In this document: positions 39,170 through 47,408 of the stretch, in pieces
Layout: each line of letters opens with the position of its first letter
How positions within the stretch are numbered: position 1 is the stretch's first letter
Assembly (NCBI GenBank): GCA_964388435.1
Contig: CAYMAH010000029.1
Span: 1-51,069 of the forward strand
Length of the DNA stretch: 51,069 nt
From: DTNV01 sp964388435
GTDB taxonomy: Archaea > Micrarchaeota > Micrarchaeia > Norongarragalinales > UBA8480
Direction of reading: 5' to 3'
Position numbers and translations under genes: made by a program
The notes under the pieces: generated by a model
What the model was told of the DNA's origin: nothing
The model's input: only the letters and a program-made list of their open reading frames with translations
The model's database searches: none

Positions 39170-39400
39170 ATGAAAATGACGAGTGTCGATGTGGATGACA
39201 AATGCTGGGTTTCGTGCGTTCTGCCTGTCGAAATGAGCGCCAAGCGCTTTCCAACATTCAAGAGGAAAATATCATACGCCGGAAATTCGTTAGTGGTTAT
39301 AATACCAGAAGATTTGGTAAAATTTTTGAAATTAAAAAAAGGAAGCGAAGTCGAACTGATATCATTAAATGACAAAATGTTCGCCGTAAAAGTTGAATGA
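39170..39400 (+). CDS. AbrB/MazE-like swapped-hairpin protein
   Basis: The C-terminal half, KISYAGNSLVVIIPEDLVKF followed by LKLKKGSEVELISLNDKMF, is an AbrB/SpoVT swapped-hairpin DNA-binding domain. The first 30 residues contain two Cys (CWVSC) and are unusual. It ends inside the first codons of sufB (4-base overlap), so it is probably co-transcribed and could regulate the Suf operon, perhaps through the cysteines. An alternative ATG at about 39233 would give the domain alone. Confidence 0.72.
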   Translation: MKMTSVDVDDKCWVSCVLPVEMSAKRFPTFKRKISYAGNSLVVIIPEDLVKFLKLKKGSEVELISLNDKMFAVKVE

Positions 39401-41988
39401 AAATGAAAATCCGCGAAATCGAAGAGGAGAAATATGATTTTAAGACAAGTTCAAAGCCATTACTCAAGCTTAAAGGCTTGACAAGAGAGAACATAGAAAA
39501 AATTTCAAGGGCAAAGAACGAGCCCGACTGGATGAAAAATTTAAGGCTTGACGCTTTCGAGGTTTTCAAGTCAAAACCGCTTCCAAAATGGGGCATAGCT
39601 GATTTGGAGAAAATAAACTTCAATAATTTTGACTATTATTTAAAGCCAGAGGATCAACCTTCAATAAAATGGAGTGAAGTGCCGAAAGAAATAAAAAAAA
39701 CATTTGAAAAACTCGGCATTCCGCAAGCGGAAAGAACCGTTCTTGGAGGGGTGGTCGCGCAATACGAAAGCGAGAGCGTTTACAACAGTCTGAGAAAAGA
39801 ATTGTCAGAAAAAGGAGTTATTTTCATCGACACTGACGCTGCTGTTAAAAAATACCCTGAATTAATCAAGAAACACTTCATGAAATGCGTTCCTGTTAAT
39901 GATAACAAGTTTTCAGCGTTGCACGCCAGCGTCTGGAGCGGAGGGGCTTTTGTCTACGTTCCAAAAAATGTTACTGTTGAACTTCCTTTGCAAAGCTATT
40001 TCAGGATGAATGCTGAAAGGGAGGGTCAGTTCGAGCACACTATAATAATCGCCGATGAAGGAAGCAAAGTTCATTATCTCGAAGGGTGTTTTATACGCGG
40101 AACCGAAATTCTAACGGATAATGAAGAAAAACCTATAGAAAATATTAAAGTTGGCGATAAAGTACTCACGCATAAAGGAAATTATAAAAAAGTTTATAAC
40201 ATTCAAAGAATAATTTATACTGGAAAATTGTATACTATAAAATATTATGGTGATGCGTCACTTGGTATAAATGTAACAAGTGAGCATCCCTTTCTCGCTG
40301 TAAGAAAGCAAAAAAACGAATACAAGAACATAACCTGGAAAGTTGAATGGATAAGCGCCAAAGAACTTAAAAAATCAGACTATCTTGCTATACCTATTGA
40401 TAAATTTACAAGTGCAGTAACTGAAAGAGAATTTCAAATTCCAATGAATATTAACGGCAAGACTGGTATGAGTTTAAGTTTGGAAAACAAAAAAATGAAA
40501 ACAGATGAAGGTTTTTTCAGACTAGCGGGCTATTATCTATCGGAAGGCAGTGTTTCAGGCAAAACTGACAATATGATTACATTCACCTTCAATAAGAATG
40601 AAAAGCAGTACATTGAAGACACCGCAAATCTTATAGAAAAATATCTTAGAAAAAATCCAAAAATACAAAAGGAATACAAGAATGGCGTAACTGTATGTGT
40701 TTATTCTTCCATTGCAGCTAGATTGTTCAAACAACTTTTCGGAAAGGGCGCTGCAAATAAAACAATTCCAAAGTGGATGATGCATGAATCATTAGAAAAA
40801 CAAAAAGATCTTGTTAAAGGAATATGGAGGGGGGATGGAAGCTTCGTGAATAAAAATTATTCTTATGGAGTAAAGAGAATGTTTAGAATAAATACAGTTT
40901 CAAGGGTTCTTGCAAGGCAATTAAGAAGCATTCTGTTAAGACTTGGCGTTTTTGCTTCTATAAATGTGCAAAGAAGAATTGGAAAAAGAAGAATTGGAAA
41001 AAGAAGAAACATGTATTGCCTGTACATAGGCGGTGAAAATGTAATCAAATTTGCAAGTATTATTGGCATAACTGAAAGAGCAGTTGCGTCTTCAAGAAAC
41101 ACAAAAATGTTGTTATTAAATGACCTAAATGAGTTTAAAACCACATCATCTTTTACTAAGATATCCGGTAATTATGCGTTTGTTCCAATAAAAAGCATTG
41201 CCTGCGAAGAAGTGGTTGATTTGTCAGTTTATAATTTTAGTGTGAAAAATGATGAAAGTTATGTGGCTGGAGGGGTAGCAGTGCATAACTGCACTGCCCC
41301 GAAGTACACCCTTGCATCGCTTCACAGCGCGGTTGTTGAGATTTATGTAAAAGAAAACGCTTCTGTCAAATACACGACTGTTCAAAACTGGAGCAAGAAC
41401 GTCTACAATCTAAACACGAAAAGGGCGATTGTCGAAAAGAACGGTTTCATGGAATGGGTTGGCGGAAGCATTGGATCAAAAGTTTCAATGCTCTACCCCG
41501 CAAGCGTTTTAATAGGAGAGAATGCCAAGGCAAGCCACCTCACCATAACCCTTGCTTCCAAGAACACAGTCAAAGAGGGAGGAGCCAAGGTGATTCACAA
41601 CGCTCCAAACACCTCATCGAAAATAATATCGAAAAGCATCAGCATCGGCGGGGAAACCGCCTACAGAGGAATTGTAAGAATAAACAAAGGAGCCGAGAAC
41701 TCTTTCTCGTCAGTAAGATGCGATGGTCTGGTGATAGGAAAAAACTCCAAAGCGCAAACCTTTCCCCACATGGAAGTTTTCGAAAAACAATCATCAGTTT
41801 CTCATGAGGCTAAAATCGGAAAAATAAAAGATGACGAGCTTTTCTACCTTCAAACAAGAGGCTTGAACGAAAAAGAAGCTACCGGCTTGGCGGTGCTTGG
41901 GTTTTTAGACGACGTGATGAAAGAAATACCGTTGGAATACGCTTTAGAGCTCAACAAACTTATCGAGCTCGAGATAGAGGGAATGTAG
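39397..41988 (+). CDS. sufB: SufB with an intein
   Basis: SufB is the scaffold subunit of the SufBCD Fe-S assembly complex. The 863-codon frame has a 401-residue intein (codons 231-631) between LEG and CTAPKY. After splicing SufB is 462 residues, the usual size. The extein shows KYPELIKKHFMKCVP, ASLHSAVVEIYV, and the end SVSHEAKIGKIKDDELFYLQ. C632, the first C-extein residue, is the conserved cysteine of the CTAP motif that is needed for SufB, so the intein can disrupt assembly until it splices. Confidence 0.96.
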   Translation: MKMKIREIEEEKYDFKTSSKPLLKLKGLTRENIEKISRAKNEPDWMKNLRLDAFEVFKSKPLPKWGIADLEKINFNNFDYYLKPEDQPSIKWSEVPKEIKKTFEKLGIPQAERTVLGGVVAQYESESVYNSLRKELSEKGVIFIDTDAAVKKYPELIKKHFMKCVPVNDNKFSALHASVWSGGAFVYVPKNVTVELPLQSYFRMNAEREGQFEHTIIIADEGSKVHYLEGCFIRGTEILTDNEEKPIENIKVGDKVLTHKGNYKKVYNIQRIIYTGKLYTIKYYGDASLGINVTSEHPFLAVRKQKNEYKNITWKVEWISAKELKKSDYLAIPIDKFTSAVTEREFQIPMNINGKTGMSLSLENKKMKTDEGFFRLAGYYLSEGSVSGKTDNMITFTFNKNEKQYIEDTANLIEKYLRKNPKIQKEYKNGVTVCVYSSIAARLFKQLFGKGAANKTIPKWMMHESLEKQKDLVKGIWRGDGSFVNKNYSYGVKRMFRINTVSRVLARQLRSILLRLGVFASINVQRRIGKRRIGKRRNMYCLYIGGENVIKFASIIGITERAVASSRNTKMLLLNDLNEFKTTSSFTKISGNYAFVPIKSIACEEVVDLSVYNFSVKNDESYVAGGVAVHNCTAPKYTLASLHSAVVEIYVKENASVKYTTVQNWSKNVYNLNTKRAIVEKNGFMEWVGGSIGSKVSMLYPASVLIGENAKASHLTITLASKNTVKEGGAKVIHNAPNTSSKIISKSISIGGETAYRGIVRINKGAENSFSSVRCDGLVIGKNSKAQTFPHMEVFEKQSSVSHEAKIGKIKDDELFYLQTRGLNEKEATGLAVLGFLDDVMKEIPLEYALELNKLIELEIEGM
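40087..41289 (+). mobile_element. SufB intein with LAGLIDADG homing endonuclease
   Basis: Splicing blocks: C1-F-I-R-G-T-E-I-L (block A), TSEHPFLAV (block B), a C-terminal YNFSVKNDESYVAGGVAVHN (block F/G) and Cys as +1 residue. The endonuclease has two dodecapeptide motifs, FRLAGYYLSEGSVSG and LVKGIWRGDGSF, each with the acidic residue, so it may be active. A 15-base tandem repeat encodes RRIGK twice. The DNA is more AT-rich and uses different codons (many ATA, TTA, AAT) than the flanking sufB, a sign of transfer. Confidence 0.92.
40972..41003 (+). repeat. Tandem repeat in the intein
   Basis: A 15-base unit (AGAAGAATTGGAAAA) is repeated twice in frame, encoding RRIGK-RRIGK, followed by RRNMYCL. 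It appears in the endonuclease region and keeps the frame. It is a slippage product; the intein remains open. Confidence 0.6.
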
Positions 41989-42002
41989 GTGTTGAAAAAA
42001 AA

Positions 42003-42665
42003 ATGCTTGAATTGAAAAATGTAAGCGTGTCGGTTGGAGAAAAAAAGCTAGTCGGGGAAATTTCATTGAAAATAAGAAAAGGAGAAATTCACTTCCTTAT
42101 GGGACCTAACGGAAGTGGCAAGTCCAGCCTGGCCATGGCCATAGCGGGAAAAAAAGACTATTTGTTGAAAGGAGAGGTGTTGATTGAAAACGAAAAAATA
42201 AACTCAATGCCTCCGGATGAAAAGGCGAGAAAAGGCTTATTCATAGGATTTCAAAACCCGGTTGAAATACCCGGCGTGAGTTATGAAGCGTTTTTAAATA
42301 GAATCTCAAAAAAGCCCGTTGAAAAAAACATTTTAGAAATGATAAAAAACAGAAGTTTAAATGAAGGATTTTCAGGAGGGGAGAAGAAAAAACTTGAAAT
42401 CGCGCAAATGCTGCTGTTAAACCCGAAAATAGCGGTTCTAGACGAGCCTGACTCCGGCATGGATGTGGATTCTATAAAAAAAATATCCTCTCTTATACTG
42501 AAACAATCAAAAAACACCGGGTTTCTGATAATAACCCATTATGACAGGCTATTGAAATTCCTGAAACCAGATTTTGTCCATGTAATGATAAACGGAAAAA
42601 TTACAACCGGAGGGCGGGAAATGGCTGAAAAAATCCAGGAGAAAGGATTCAAGGGGTTACACTGA
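42003..42665 (+). CDS. sufC: SufC, Fe-S assembly ATPase
   Basis: ABC-type ATPase of SufBCD. Walker A GPNGSGKSSLAMAIAG, the Suf-specific PPDEKARKGLFIGFQNPVEIPG, signature FSGGEKKKLEIAQM, Walker B IAVLDEPDSGMDVDSIK and the switch histidine THYDR. At 220 residues it is about 25 shorter than bacterial SufC, with the shortening in the helical subdomain (NILEMIKNRSLNEG). The start is 14 bases after sufB. Confidence 0.94.
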   Translation: MLELKNVSVSVGEKKLVGEISLKIRKGEIHFLMGPNGSGKSSLAMAIAGKKDYLLKGEVLIENEKINSMPPDEKARKGLFIGFQNPVEIPGVSYEAFLNRISKKPVEKNILEMIKNRSLNEGFSGGEKKKLEIAQMLLLNPKIAVLDEPDSGMDVDSIKKISSLILKQSKNTGFLIITHYDRLLKFLKPDFVHVMINGKITTGGREMAEKIQEKGFKGLH

Positions 42666-42667
42666 AA

Positions 42668-43498
42668 ATGTTCGACTCGCCATTCCACTACAAATACACC
42701 AAAGAAGACAGGATAAAAATATCAAAGCAATCTTCAATTCAAACAACAAAGTTGAATCAAACCAAAAAAGCACTGAAAACAAAAAACAGCATCTTAAAAA
42801 TTCAAAAAAAAATAAAACAAAAAAAGCTTCTGGTTGACAAAAAATCTGAAATAACCTCAAACCTTGACGGGGGAGCTATAACTCACTTTGTTGAAGCCAG
42901 CGGGTTTGAATCGTTTTTTAAGTTAAAAATGTCAGATGCAAGCAGTTTGATTGAAATCCAATGCACAAAAAAAAGCAGCGTCAACCTAAAGCAGCGGTTT
43001 TCAGGTTTTTCATCCATCAACTTCAACGTGGAAAAAAACGCAGAGCTTGAAATAAACATTTATTCAGAATCTCGAAAAACATCGCTTTTAAACATAGTGG
43101 GAGTCAATAAGGGACTGGTGAGAATTTTCATTTCAAACCTTGCCAAAGGAAGTCACTCCGACGTGTTGTTTGACGTTGAAAACCACGGTTTGGCAAGCGT
43201 TTTACTAAAATCGGTTGTTTTCAAAAGCCTGAGTGTGAAAGGAACGGATACGTTGAAAGGAAGCGGAACTGGGGAAACTCAAGTCAAAGCCCTGCTTTTG
43301 GGTGAAGATTCAAGAGTCAACCTTCTTCCGTCAGCTTCAATTCAAAACAGCGGATCATTCTTCTCCCACTCGGCAAGCGTTGAGCGGATAAACGATGACG
43401 AGCTTTTCTACCTTCAGACAAGAAAATTTAAAAGGCAAGAAGCCGAAAAAATCATCTGGCAGGGGTTTCTAAAAAACAACGCAGGTGACTTAAAATGA
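42668..43498 (+). CDS. sufD: SufD-like subunit
   Basis: The 276-residue protein is a diverged SufB/D homologue: a lysine-rich N-terminus, the beta-helix core (SSLIEIQCTKKSSVNLKQRF, NVEKNAELEINI, LLGEDSRVNLLPSASIQ), and the C-terminal helices FFSHSASVERINDDELFYLQ with TRKFKRQEAEKII. Residues matching HGAT in SufD appear as HSAS. Position between sufC and sufS fixes the identity. Confidence 0.88.
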   Translation: MFDSPFHYKYTKEDRIKISKQSSIQTTKLNQTKKALKTKNSILKIQKKIKQKKLLVDKKSEITSNLDGGAITHFVEASGFESFFKLKMSDASSLIEIQCTKKSSVNLKQRFSGFSSINFNVEKNAELEINIYSESRKTSLLNIVGVNKGLVRIFISNLAKGSHSDVLFDVENHGLASVLLKSVVFKSLSVKGTDTLKGSGTGETQVKALLLGEDSRVNLLPSASIQNSGSFFSHSASVERINDDELFYLQTRKFKRQEAEKIIWQGFLKNNAGDLK

Positions 43499-44697
43499 AT
43501 GTTGAAAAAATAAGAGAAGACTTTCCAATACTCAAAACCAAAATGAACGGCCACCCGCTGAACTATCTTGACAACGCGGCAACCACTCAAAAACCAGTTC
43601 AGGTTATCGAAGAGATAGGCAGGTTTTACAGAAAAACAAACGCAAACATCAGAAGGGGAGTCTACAAACTGAGCGAGGAAGCAACGCTGGAGTATGAGCA
43701 GACAAGAGAAGCGACAGCAAAACTCTTAAACGCAGATAAAAGCGAAATAATCTTCACCAGAAACACTACCGAGTCGATAAACCTGGTTGCGTACTGCTTT
43801 GAAGGGGAAATAAAAAAAAACGATTCCATTCTCTTAACAGACATGGAGCACCACAGCAATATAGTGCCGTGGTATTTGATAGCGGGAAAAAAAGGCGCCA
43901 AGCTGAAGAAGATACCCTTTGATAAAAACGGTTTTCTCGACATGGATAAAGCAGAGAAAATGATTGAAGAAAAACCGGTTTTCTTGGCCGTGACGCAGGC
44001 TTCCAACGTTCTGGGAACGATAAACAATATTGAAAAACTATCCAAAACCGCTAAGAAAAATGGGGTTAAAATTCTCATTGACGCGGCTCAGTCGGCCCCT
44101 CACATGCGAATAAACATTAAAAAAATAAAACCAGACTTTCTGGCTTTCTCAGCGCACAAAATGCTCGGGCCTTTAGGAGTTGGAGTTTTGTACGGAAGGA
44201 AACAACTGCTCGAGTCAATGCCTCCCTTCATGGGAGGAGGGGAGATGATAGAAGATGTTTCAAAAGAAATAACATTTGCAGAACCACCCGTAAAGTTTGA
44301 GGCTGGAACCCCAAACATTGAAGGAGTGGTGGCGTTCAAAAAAGCAATTGAATACCTTCAAAAAACCGGCTTTGAAAATATTGAAAAGCACGAGAAAAAA
44401 CTATTGAAAACCGCTTTCGAAGAATTGACAGAAATAAAAGGCATTAAAATCCACGGGCCGACGGGTGTTCAAAAAAGAACCGGGTTAATCTCCTTTTCGA
44501 TTTCAGGGCATCATCCCCACGATATCGCCGAACTTCTTTCAAAAAAGGGAATCGCCGTTAGGGCGGGGCACCACTGCGCGCAGCCATTGATGGAAAAACT
44601 AGGCGAAAACGCCAGCACCAGAGCCAGCTTTTATCTATACAACACTGAAGAAGAAGTTGAAAATTTTGTCAAAAAGTTAAAGGAGATTGTAAAATGA
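43495..44697 (+). CDS. sufS: Cysteine desulfurase SufS
   Basis: PLP enzyme that supplies sulfur. Motifs: YLDNAATTQKPVQVI, FTRNTTESIN, EHHSNIVPW, DAAQSAPHM, the PLP lysine K222 in FSAHKMLGPLGVG, the Cys persulfide site C361 in RAGHHCAQPLME, and ASFYLYNTEEEV. 400 residues, normal. It overlaps sufD by four bases and sufU by four bases, so the last steps of the operon are tightly coupled. Confidence 0.96.
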   Translation: MNVEKIREDFPILKTKMNGHPLNYLDNAATTQKPVQVIEEIGRFYRKTNANIRRGVYKLSEEATLEYEQTREATAKLLNADKSEIIFTRNTTESINLVAYCFEGEIKKNDSILLTDMEHHSNIVPWYLIAGKKGAKLKKIPFDKNGFLDMDKAEKMIEEKPVFLAVTQASNVLGTINNIEKLSKTAKKNGVKILIDAAQSAPHMRINIKKIKPDFLAFSAHKMLGPLGVGVLYGRKQLLESMPPFMGGGEMIEDVSKEITFAEPPVKFEAGTPNIEGVVAFKKAIEYLQKTGFENIEKHEKKLLKTAFEELTEIKGIKIHGPTGVQKRTGLISFSISGHHPHDIAELLSKKGIAVRAGHHCAQPLMEKLGENASTRASFYLYNTEEEVENFVKKLKEIVK

Positions 44698-45032
44698 ATG
44701 TTTATGACCATTTTAAGCAGCCCCACAATGTTGGAACAATCAAAAAGGCTTTGAAAGCAACGGTCAAAAACCGTTTGTGCGGAGACGAGCTCACCTTGTA
44801 CTTAAAAATAAACAATAAAGTTGAAGACGCGAAGTTCAAGGCCAACGCTTGCATGCTCTGCCAGGCTTCGGCATCGCTTTTAACGGATTATGTCAAGGGT
44901 TTAAACGTTGGGAAATTGAAAAAAATAAACGACAAAACAATTTTCAAACTTCTAGGATTTGCCCCAACCCCCTCAAGAACGGACTGTGCCTTACTTTCGC
45001 TGAAAGCGCTTAAAAAAATAACGCAAGGCTAG
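44694..45032 (+). CDS. SufU/IscU-like sulfur acceptor or scaffold
   Basis: The 112-residue protein has YDHFKQPHNVG, RLCGDELTLYLKI, ANACMLCQASASLLTDYVKG and RTDCALLSLKAL. The ligand positions are C29, D31, C53 and C98, with an extra C56. SufU binds zinc at these sites and accepts sulfur from SufS, while IscU builds clusters; the genomic setting favours a SufU role. At 112 residues it is shorter than typical SufU (about 145), lacking the usual insertion before the third cysteine. Confidence 0.9.
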   Translation: MNVYDHFKQPHNVGTIKKALKATVKNRLCGDELTLYLKINNKVEDAKFKANACMLCQASASLLTDYVKGLNVGKLKKINDKTIFKLLGFAPTPSRTDCALLSLKALKKITQG

Positions 45033-45036
45033 TTAA

Positions 45037-45216
45037 CTAACCGTAATTGCTTAGATTGTTTGTAATATTTATAATATAACTAGACGTGTTGCTCGACTGG
45101 TTCATGACAGGAGCCATCACCACGTTCTTAACGAGAATCGCCACTATTATTATAAACAGTATAGCCGCTGAAATAAGCAGTATGTACTCCAAACTCGCCT
45201 GAGCCTTGCTTTCCAT
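45037..45216 (-). CDS. Small class III signal-peptide pilin, 59 aa
   Basis: The gene encodes MESKAQASLEYILLISAAIL, a class III signal with E at +5, followed by FIIIVAILVKNVVMAPVMNQ and an Asn/Ser-rich end. It is on the minus strand, convergent with sufU, and stands far from the pilus motor genes. The 59-codon length places it below common ORF cutoffs. It is probably another surface pilin subunit. The codon use looks like that of its relatives at 27.3-27.9 kb. Confidence 0.85.
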   Translation of the reverse strand: MESKAQASLEYILLISAAILFIIIVAILVKNVVMAPVMNQSSNTSSYIINITNNLSNYG

Positions 45217-45267
45217 AATTATAATCTAAAAACAAACAAATTAAAAAACACTACTCTTTTAAAATAA

Positions 45268-45414
45268 ATGGTAAAACAAGTCAACGGATTATTTCAATGC
45301 GAAAAATGCTTTTTGTTCTTCAAGGAAAAAGAACGGGCTGAAAAACGCGAGGACTGGAACTCCAAACACAACTCCTACAACCTTGAAATAGTAAAACACG
45401 GAGCAATATTATAA
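45268..45414 (+). CDS. Small CxxC protein, 48 aa
   Basis: MVKQVNGLFQCEKCFLFFKE followed by KERAEKREDWNSKHNSYNLE and IVKHGAIL. It has a CxxC knuckle and two histidines (SKHNS and VKHG) that could complete a zinc site. The layout matches a short protein seen in other DPANN-like genomes, where a second cysteine pair stands where RED-W and HNSYN occur; here the second pair appears lost. Its promoter is the AT-rich gap before it. Function unknown. Confidence 0.6.
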   Translation: MVKQVNGLFQCEKCFLFFKEKERAEKREDWNSKHNSYNLEIVKHGAIL

Positions 45415-45527
45415 TTTATAAAATTACACGCGTCCGTTAATCTCAATTGAACGTTGAAAGCGCGGGCATGGAATAAAAAATCTCGGCATAATTTAATAAG
45501 ATTATAATGACAATAAAAAAAATTGAA

Positions 45528-46589
45528 TTAATCCATCATTTTCAAGTAAAGCCTTTCCAACGCTTCCACGCTATCCTCTATCTTTCTCTTTGAAACTTCA
45601 ATCAAAGCCTGCTTCTTCAACTCTTTGTACCTTTTCTTGTTTTCAAACAATTCCTCAACACCGTCGACAAATTCATCCACGTTCCTGCATCTAATTCCCG
45701 CCTTTCCAACAACCTCGTCCAAAACAGGATCGTCGCTGACAATCAACGGCTTGCCACTCGCCATCGCTTCCTGAGCAACCAAACCCTCGGTTTCAGCCTG
45801 CGAAGGCATCATAACAAAATTGGATGCATGATAAGCATCCACGATATCCTGCCTTGCAATCCTTCCAATAAAATGAACATTCGGAGGTTTTTCAAGACTG
45901 TCCAGCATTATGCCCGTTCCCGCGATGACAAAATGTCTGTGAGGAAGTTTTTTAGCCGCTTGAATAATCCACCCCGGCCTTTTTGAAGCGTCCACCCTGC
46001 CGACAAACAAAGCAAAATCCTTCACGTGAAATTTTTCTTCAAATCTTTTAGGATTCCCTTTTTTGAATTCTTCAAGCTTCATTCCGTTTGCAATGACATG
46101 AATGGGTTTTTTCACCCCCTTTCCCTTAAACATTCCGGCGCCCACGTGCGTCTGGCAAATCACAACATCGAAAAGATTCAAAAACCAAACCTCGAAATCC
46201 CACCCCGCTCCAACAAAAAGCTCTGGTTGCTTCTGCCCGAAAAACCATTCAAGCGTGTGCTGAGGAAGAAAATGAGCGGTTACAATCTTGGGAACTTCAT
46301 ACTTAGCCGCGTGCAGCCCCAGCATGTAAGGACTGTGGGCGTGAACCAAATCGCACTCCTTCCTAACGGTTGGAAGAATAATATCATAATCAGGAGTGGT
46401 TGGACTTTTAATGTAAGGAAGAGAAACTGTGTTAAAATTATGAGGCTTTAAAACCCTTCCAGTGTAAACAGTCAACTCCATCCTTTTGCCAAGATAAGGA
46501 GCTATATTGTCAATGTACTGAGCAACCCCATTATTCTGCTCCAAGGTGTCGGAAAACCACGCTATCCTCTTGAACTTAAGCTTGTTCAT
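45528..46589 (-). CDS. GT4-family glycosyltransferase
   Basis: A 353-residue GT-B enzyme. N-terminal: FSDTLEQNNGVAQYIDNIAP and DLVHAHSPYMLGLHAA; C-terminal: ALFVGRVDASKRPGWIIQAA and the EX7E-like site (AETEGLVAQEAMASGKPLIV). Such enzymes add sugars from nucleotide donors to lipids or glycans at the membrane. Substrate cannot be told. It stands alone between a small gene and the toxin-antitoxin module. Confidence 0.92.
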   Translation of the reverse strand: MNKLKFKRIAWFSDTLEQNNGVAQYIDNIAPYLGKRMELTVYTGRVLKPHNFNTVSLPYIKSPTTPDYDIILPTVRKECDLVHAHSPYMLGLHAAKYEVPKIVTAHFLPQHTLEWFFGQKQPELFVGAGWDFEVWFLNLFDVVICQTHVGAGMFKGKGVKKPIHVIANGMKLEEFKKGNPKRFEEKFHVKDFALFVGRVDASKRPGWIIQAAKKLPHRHFVIAGTGIMLDSLEKPPNVHFIGRIARQDIVDAYHASNFVMMPSQAETEGLVAQEAMASGKPLIVSDDPVLDEVVGKAGIRCRNVDEFVDGVEELFENKKRYKELKKQALIEVSKRKIEDSVEALERLYLKMMD

Positions 46590-46672
46590 TGTAATTTCTT
46601 ACTTGAACAGTTAATAAAAATCTTTCTCTTTGAATTCTTTTAACATTATAAGAAGAAAGTCCTTTGCGCAAG

Positions 46673-47080
46673 TTAAATGGCTTCGACTTCCATTTCTCTT
46701 ACGCGCATAAAGTGTTTATCTCGAGTTATAACTCTTTTAATCCCGCGCTCTAACGCGCAAGCGCAGTGTATTGCATCGCTTGGATCAAGGGCGTAATTTT
46801 CTCTTAGTGTTTGACTTTTTGAAATGACGTTCTCGTCGATGCTGATAAATCTAAGATTTGGAAAAGTGATTAGCTTTCTGCCAGCGGCCAGCGAGTCGGC
46901 CTTGCCCATCATCTTGAAAATAATCCACGTAACCTCGTCCCACGTCAATGTTGAAGTATAAGCTATTATTTCTCCCTTCTCTATTTTTATTAGCACGTTT
47001 CTGACATTTTCATACTTACTATCTTCATATAAAATCGAAGTTATAAAAACGTTTGAATCAATGTAGAATGCTTCTTTCAT
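46673..47080 (-). CDS. vapC: VapC-type PIN-domain toxin
   Basis: A PIN endoribonuclease: YIDSNVFITSI (first Asp), LTWDEVTWIIF (Glu), DPSDAIHCACAL (Asp) and VITRDKHFM (fourth acid). An in-frame start lies at 47089, but the ATG at 47080 gives MKEAFYIDSNVF as in the family. It overlaps the antitoxin gene, so the pair is translated together. VapC toxins usually cut tRNA or rRNA. Confidence 0.9.
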   Translation of the reverse strand: MKEAFYIDSNVFITSILYEDSKYENVRNVLIKIEKGEIIAYTSTLTWDEVTWIIFKMMGKADSLAAGRKLITFPNLRFISIDENVISKSQTLRENYALDPSDAIHCACALERGIKRVITRDKHFMRVREMEVEAI

Positions 47081-47321
47081 ATCTCTCACCGAGTATTTTT
47101 TTAATGTTAACCTCCTTCTTTAATTTTTTAGAATACGTGTTTGTAAAATAATCAATATACGATTCTGTTATTGGTTTAGCCGAATAAACCAGAATATTTT
47201 GATCCCTAAGCGTAATCAAAACCTCCGAACCCTCCCTTAGACAAAGTTCGTTTCTTATTTCCTTAGGAATTACCACCTGCCCTTTTGGGCCTATTTTCAT
47301 TCTTCTTTCAATTTTTTCCAT
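47058..47321 (-). CDS. vapB: VapB-type AbrB antitoxin
   Basis: An 87-residue antitoxin with an AbrB/SpoVT swapped-hairpin N-terminus (MKIGPKGQVVIPKEIRNELC) and a C-terminal toxin-binding region (YSKKLKKEVNIKKILGERYE). It starts the vapBC pair; an internal ATG at 47300 begins the domain itself. A palindrome and a TATA box just upstream indicate autoregulation. Confidence 0.92.
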   Translation of the reverse strand: MEKIERRMKIGPKGQVVIPKEIRNELCLREGSEVLITLRDQNILVYSAKPITESYIDYFTNTYSKKLKKEVNIKKILGERYERSILH

Positions 47322-47325
47322 ATGC

Positions 47326-47343
47326 TAGTTATACGTATAACTA
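47326..47343. promoter_or_regulatory. Palindromic operator of vapBC
   Basis: TAGTTATACGTATAACTA is a perfect 18-base palindrome 4-22 bases upstream of the vapB ATG. An AT-rich TATA-like element (TATAAATAAT on the minus strand) lies directly behind it at about 47344-47354, so a bound VapB dimer or VapBC complex would sit between TATA box and start, a classic position for repression. Confidence 0.7.
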
Positions 47344-47408
47344 TTATTTATACTTTTTTGATTGAAGAAAAGAAGATTAAAAATTGAAATTCACGATCAC
47401 GGGATTTT

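Noticed and set aside
47326..47343. Palindrome as a phage attachment or recombination site
   Set aside because: Its place between the TATA box and the start of a toxin-antitoxin pair explains it better as an operator; no integrase gene is present.
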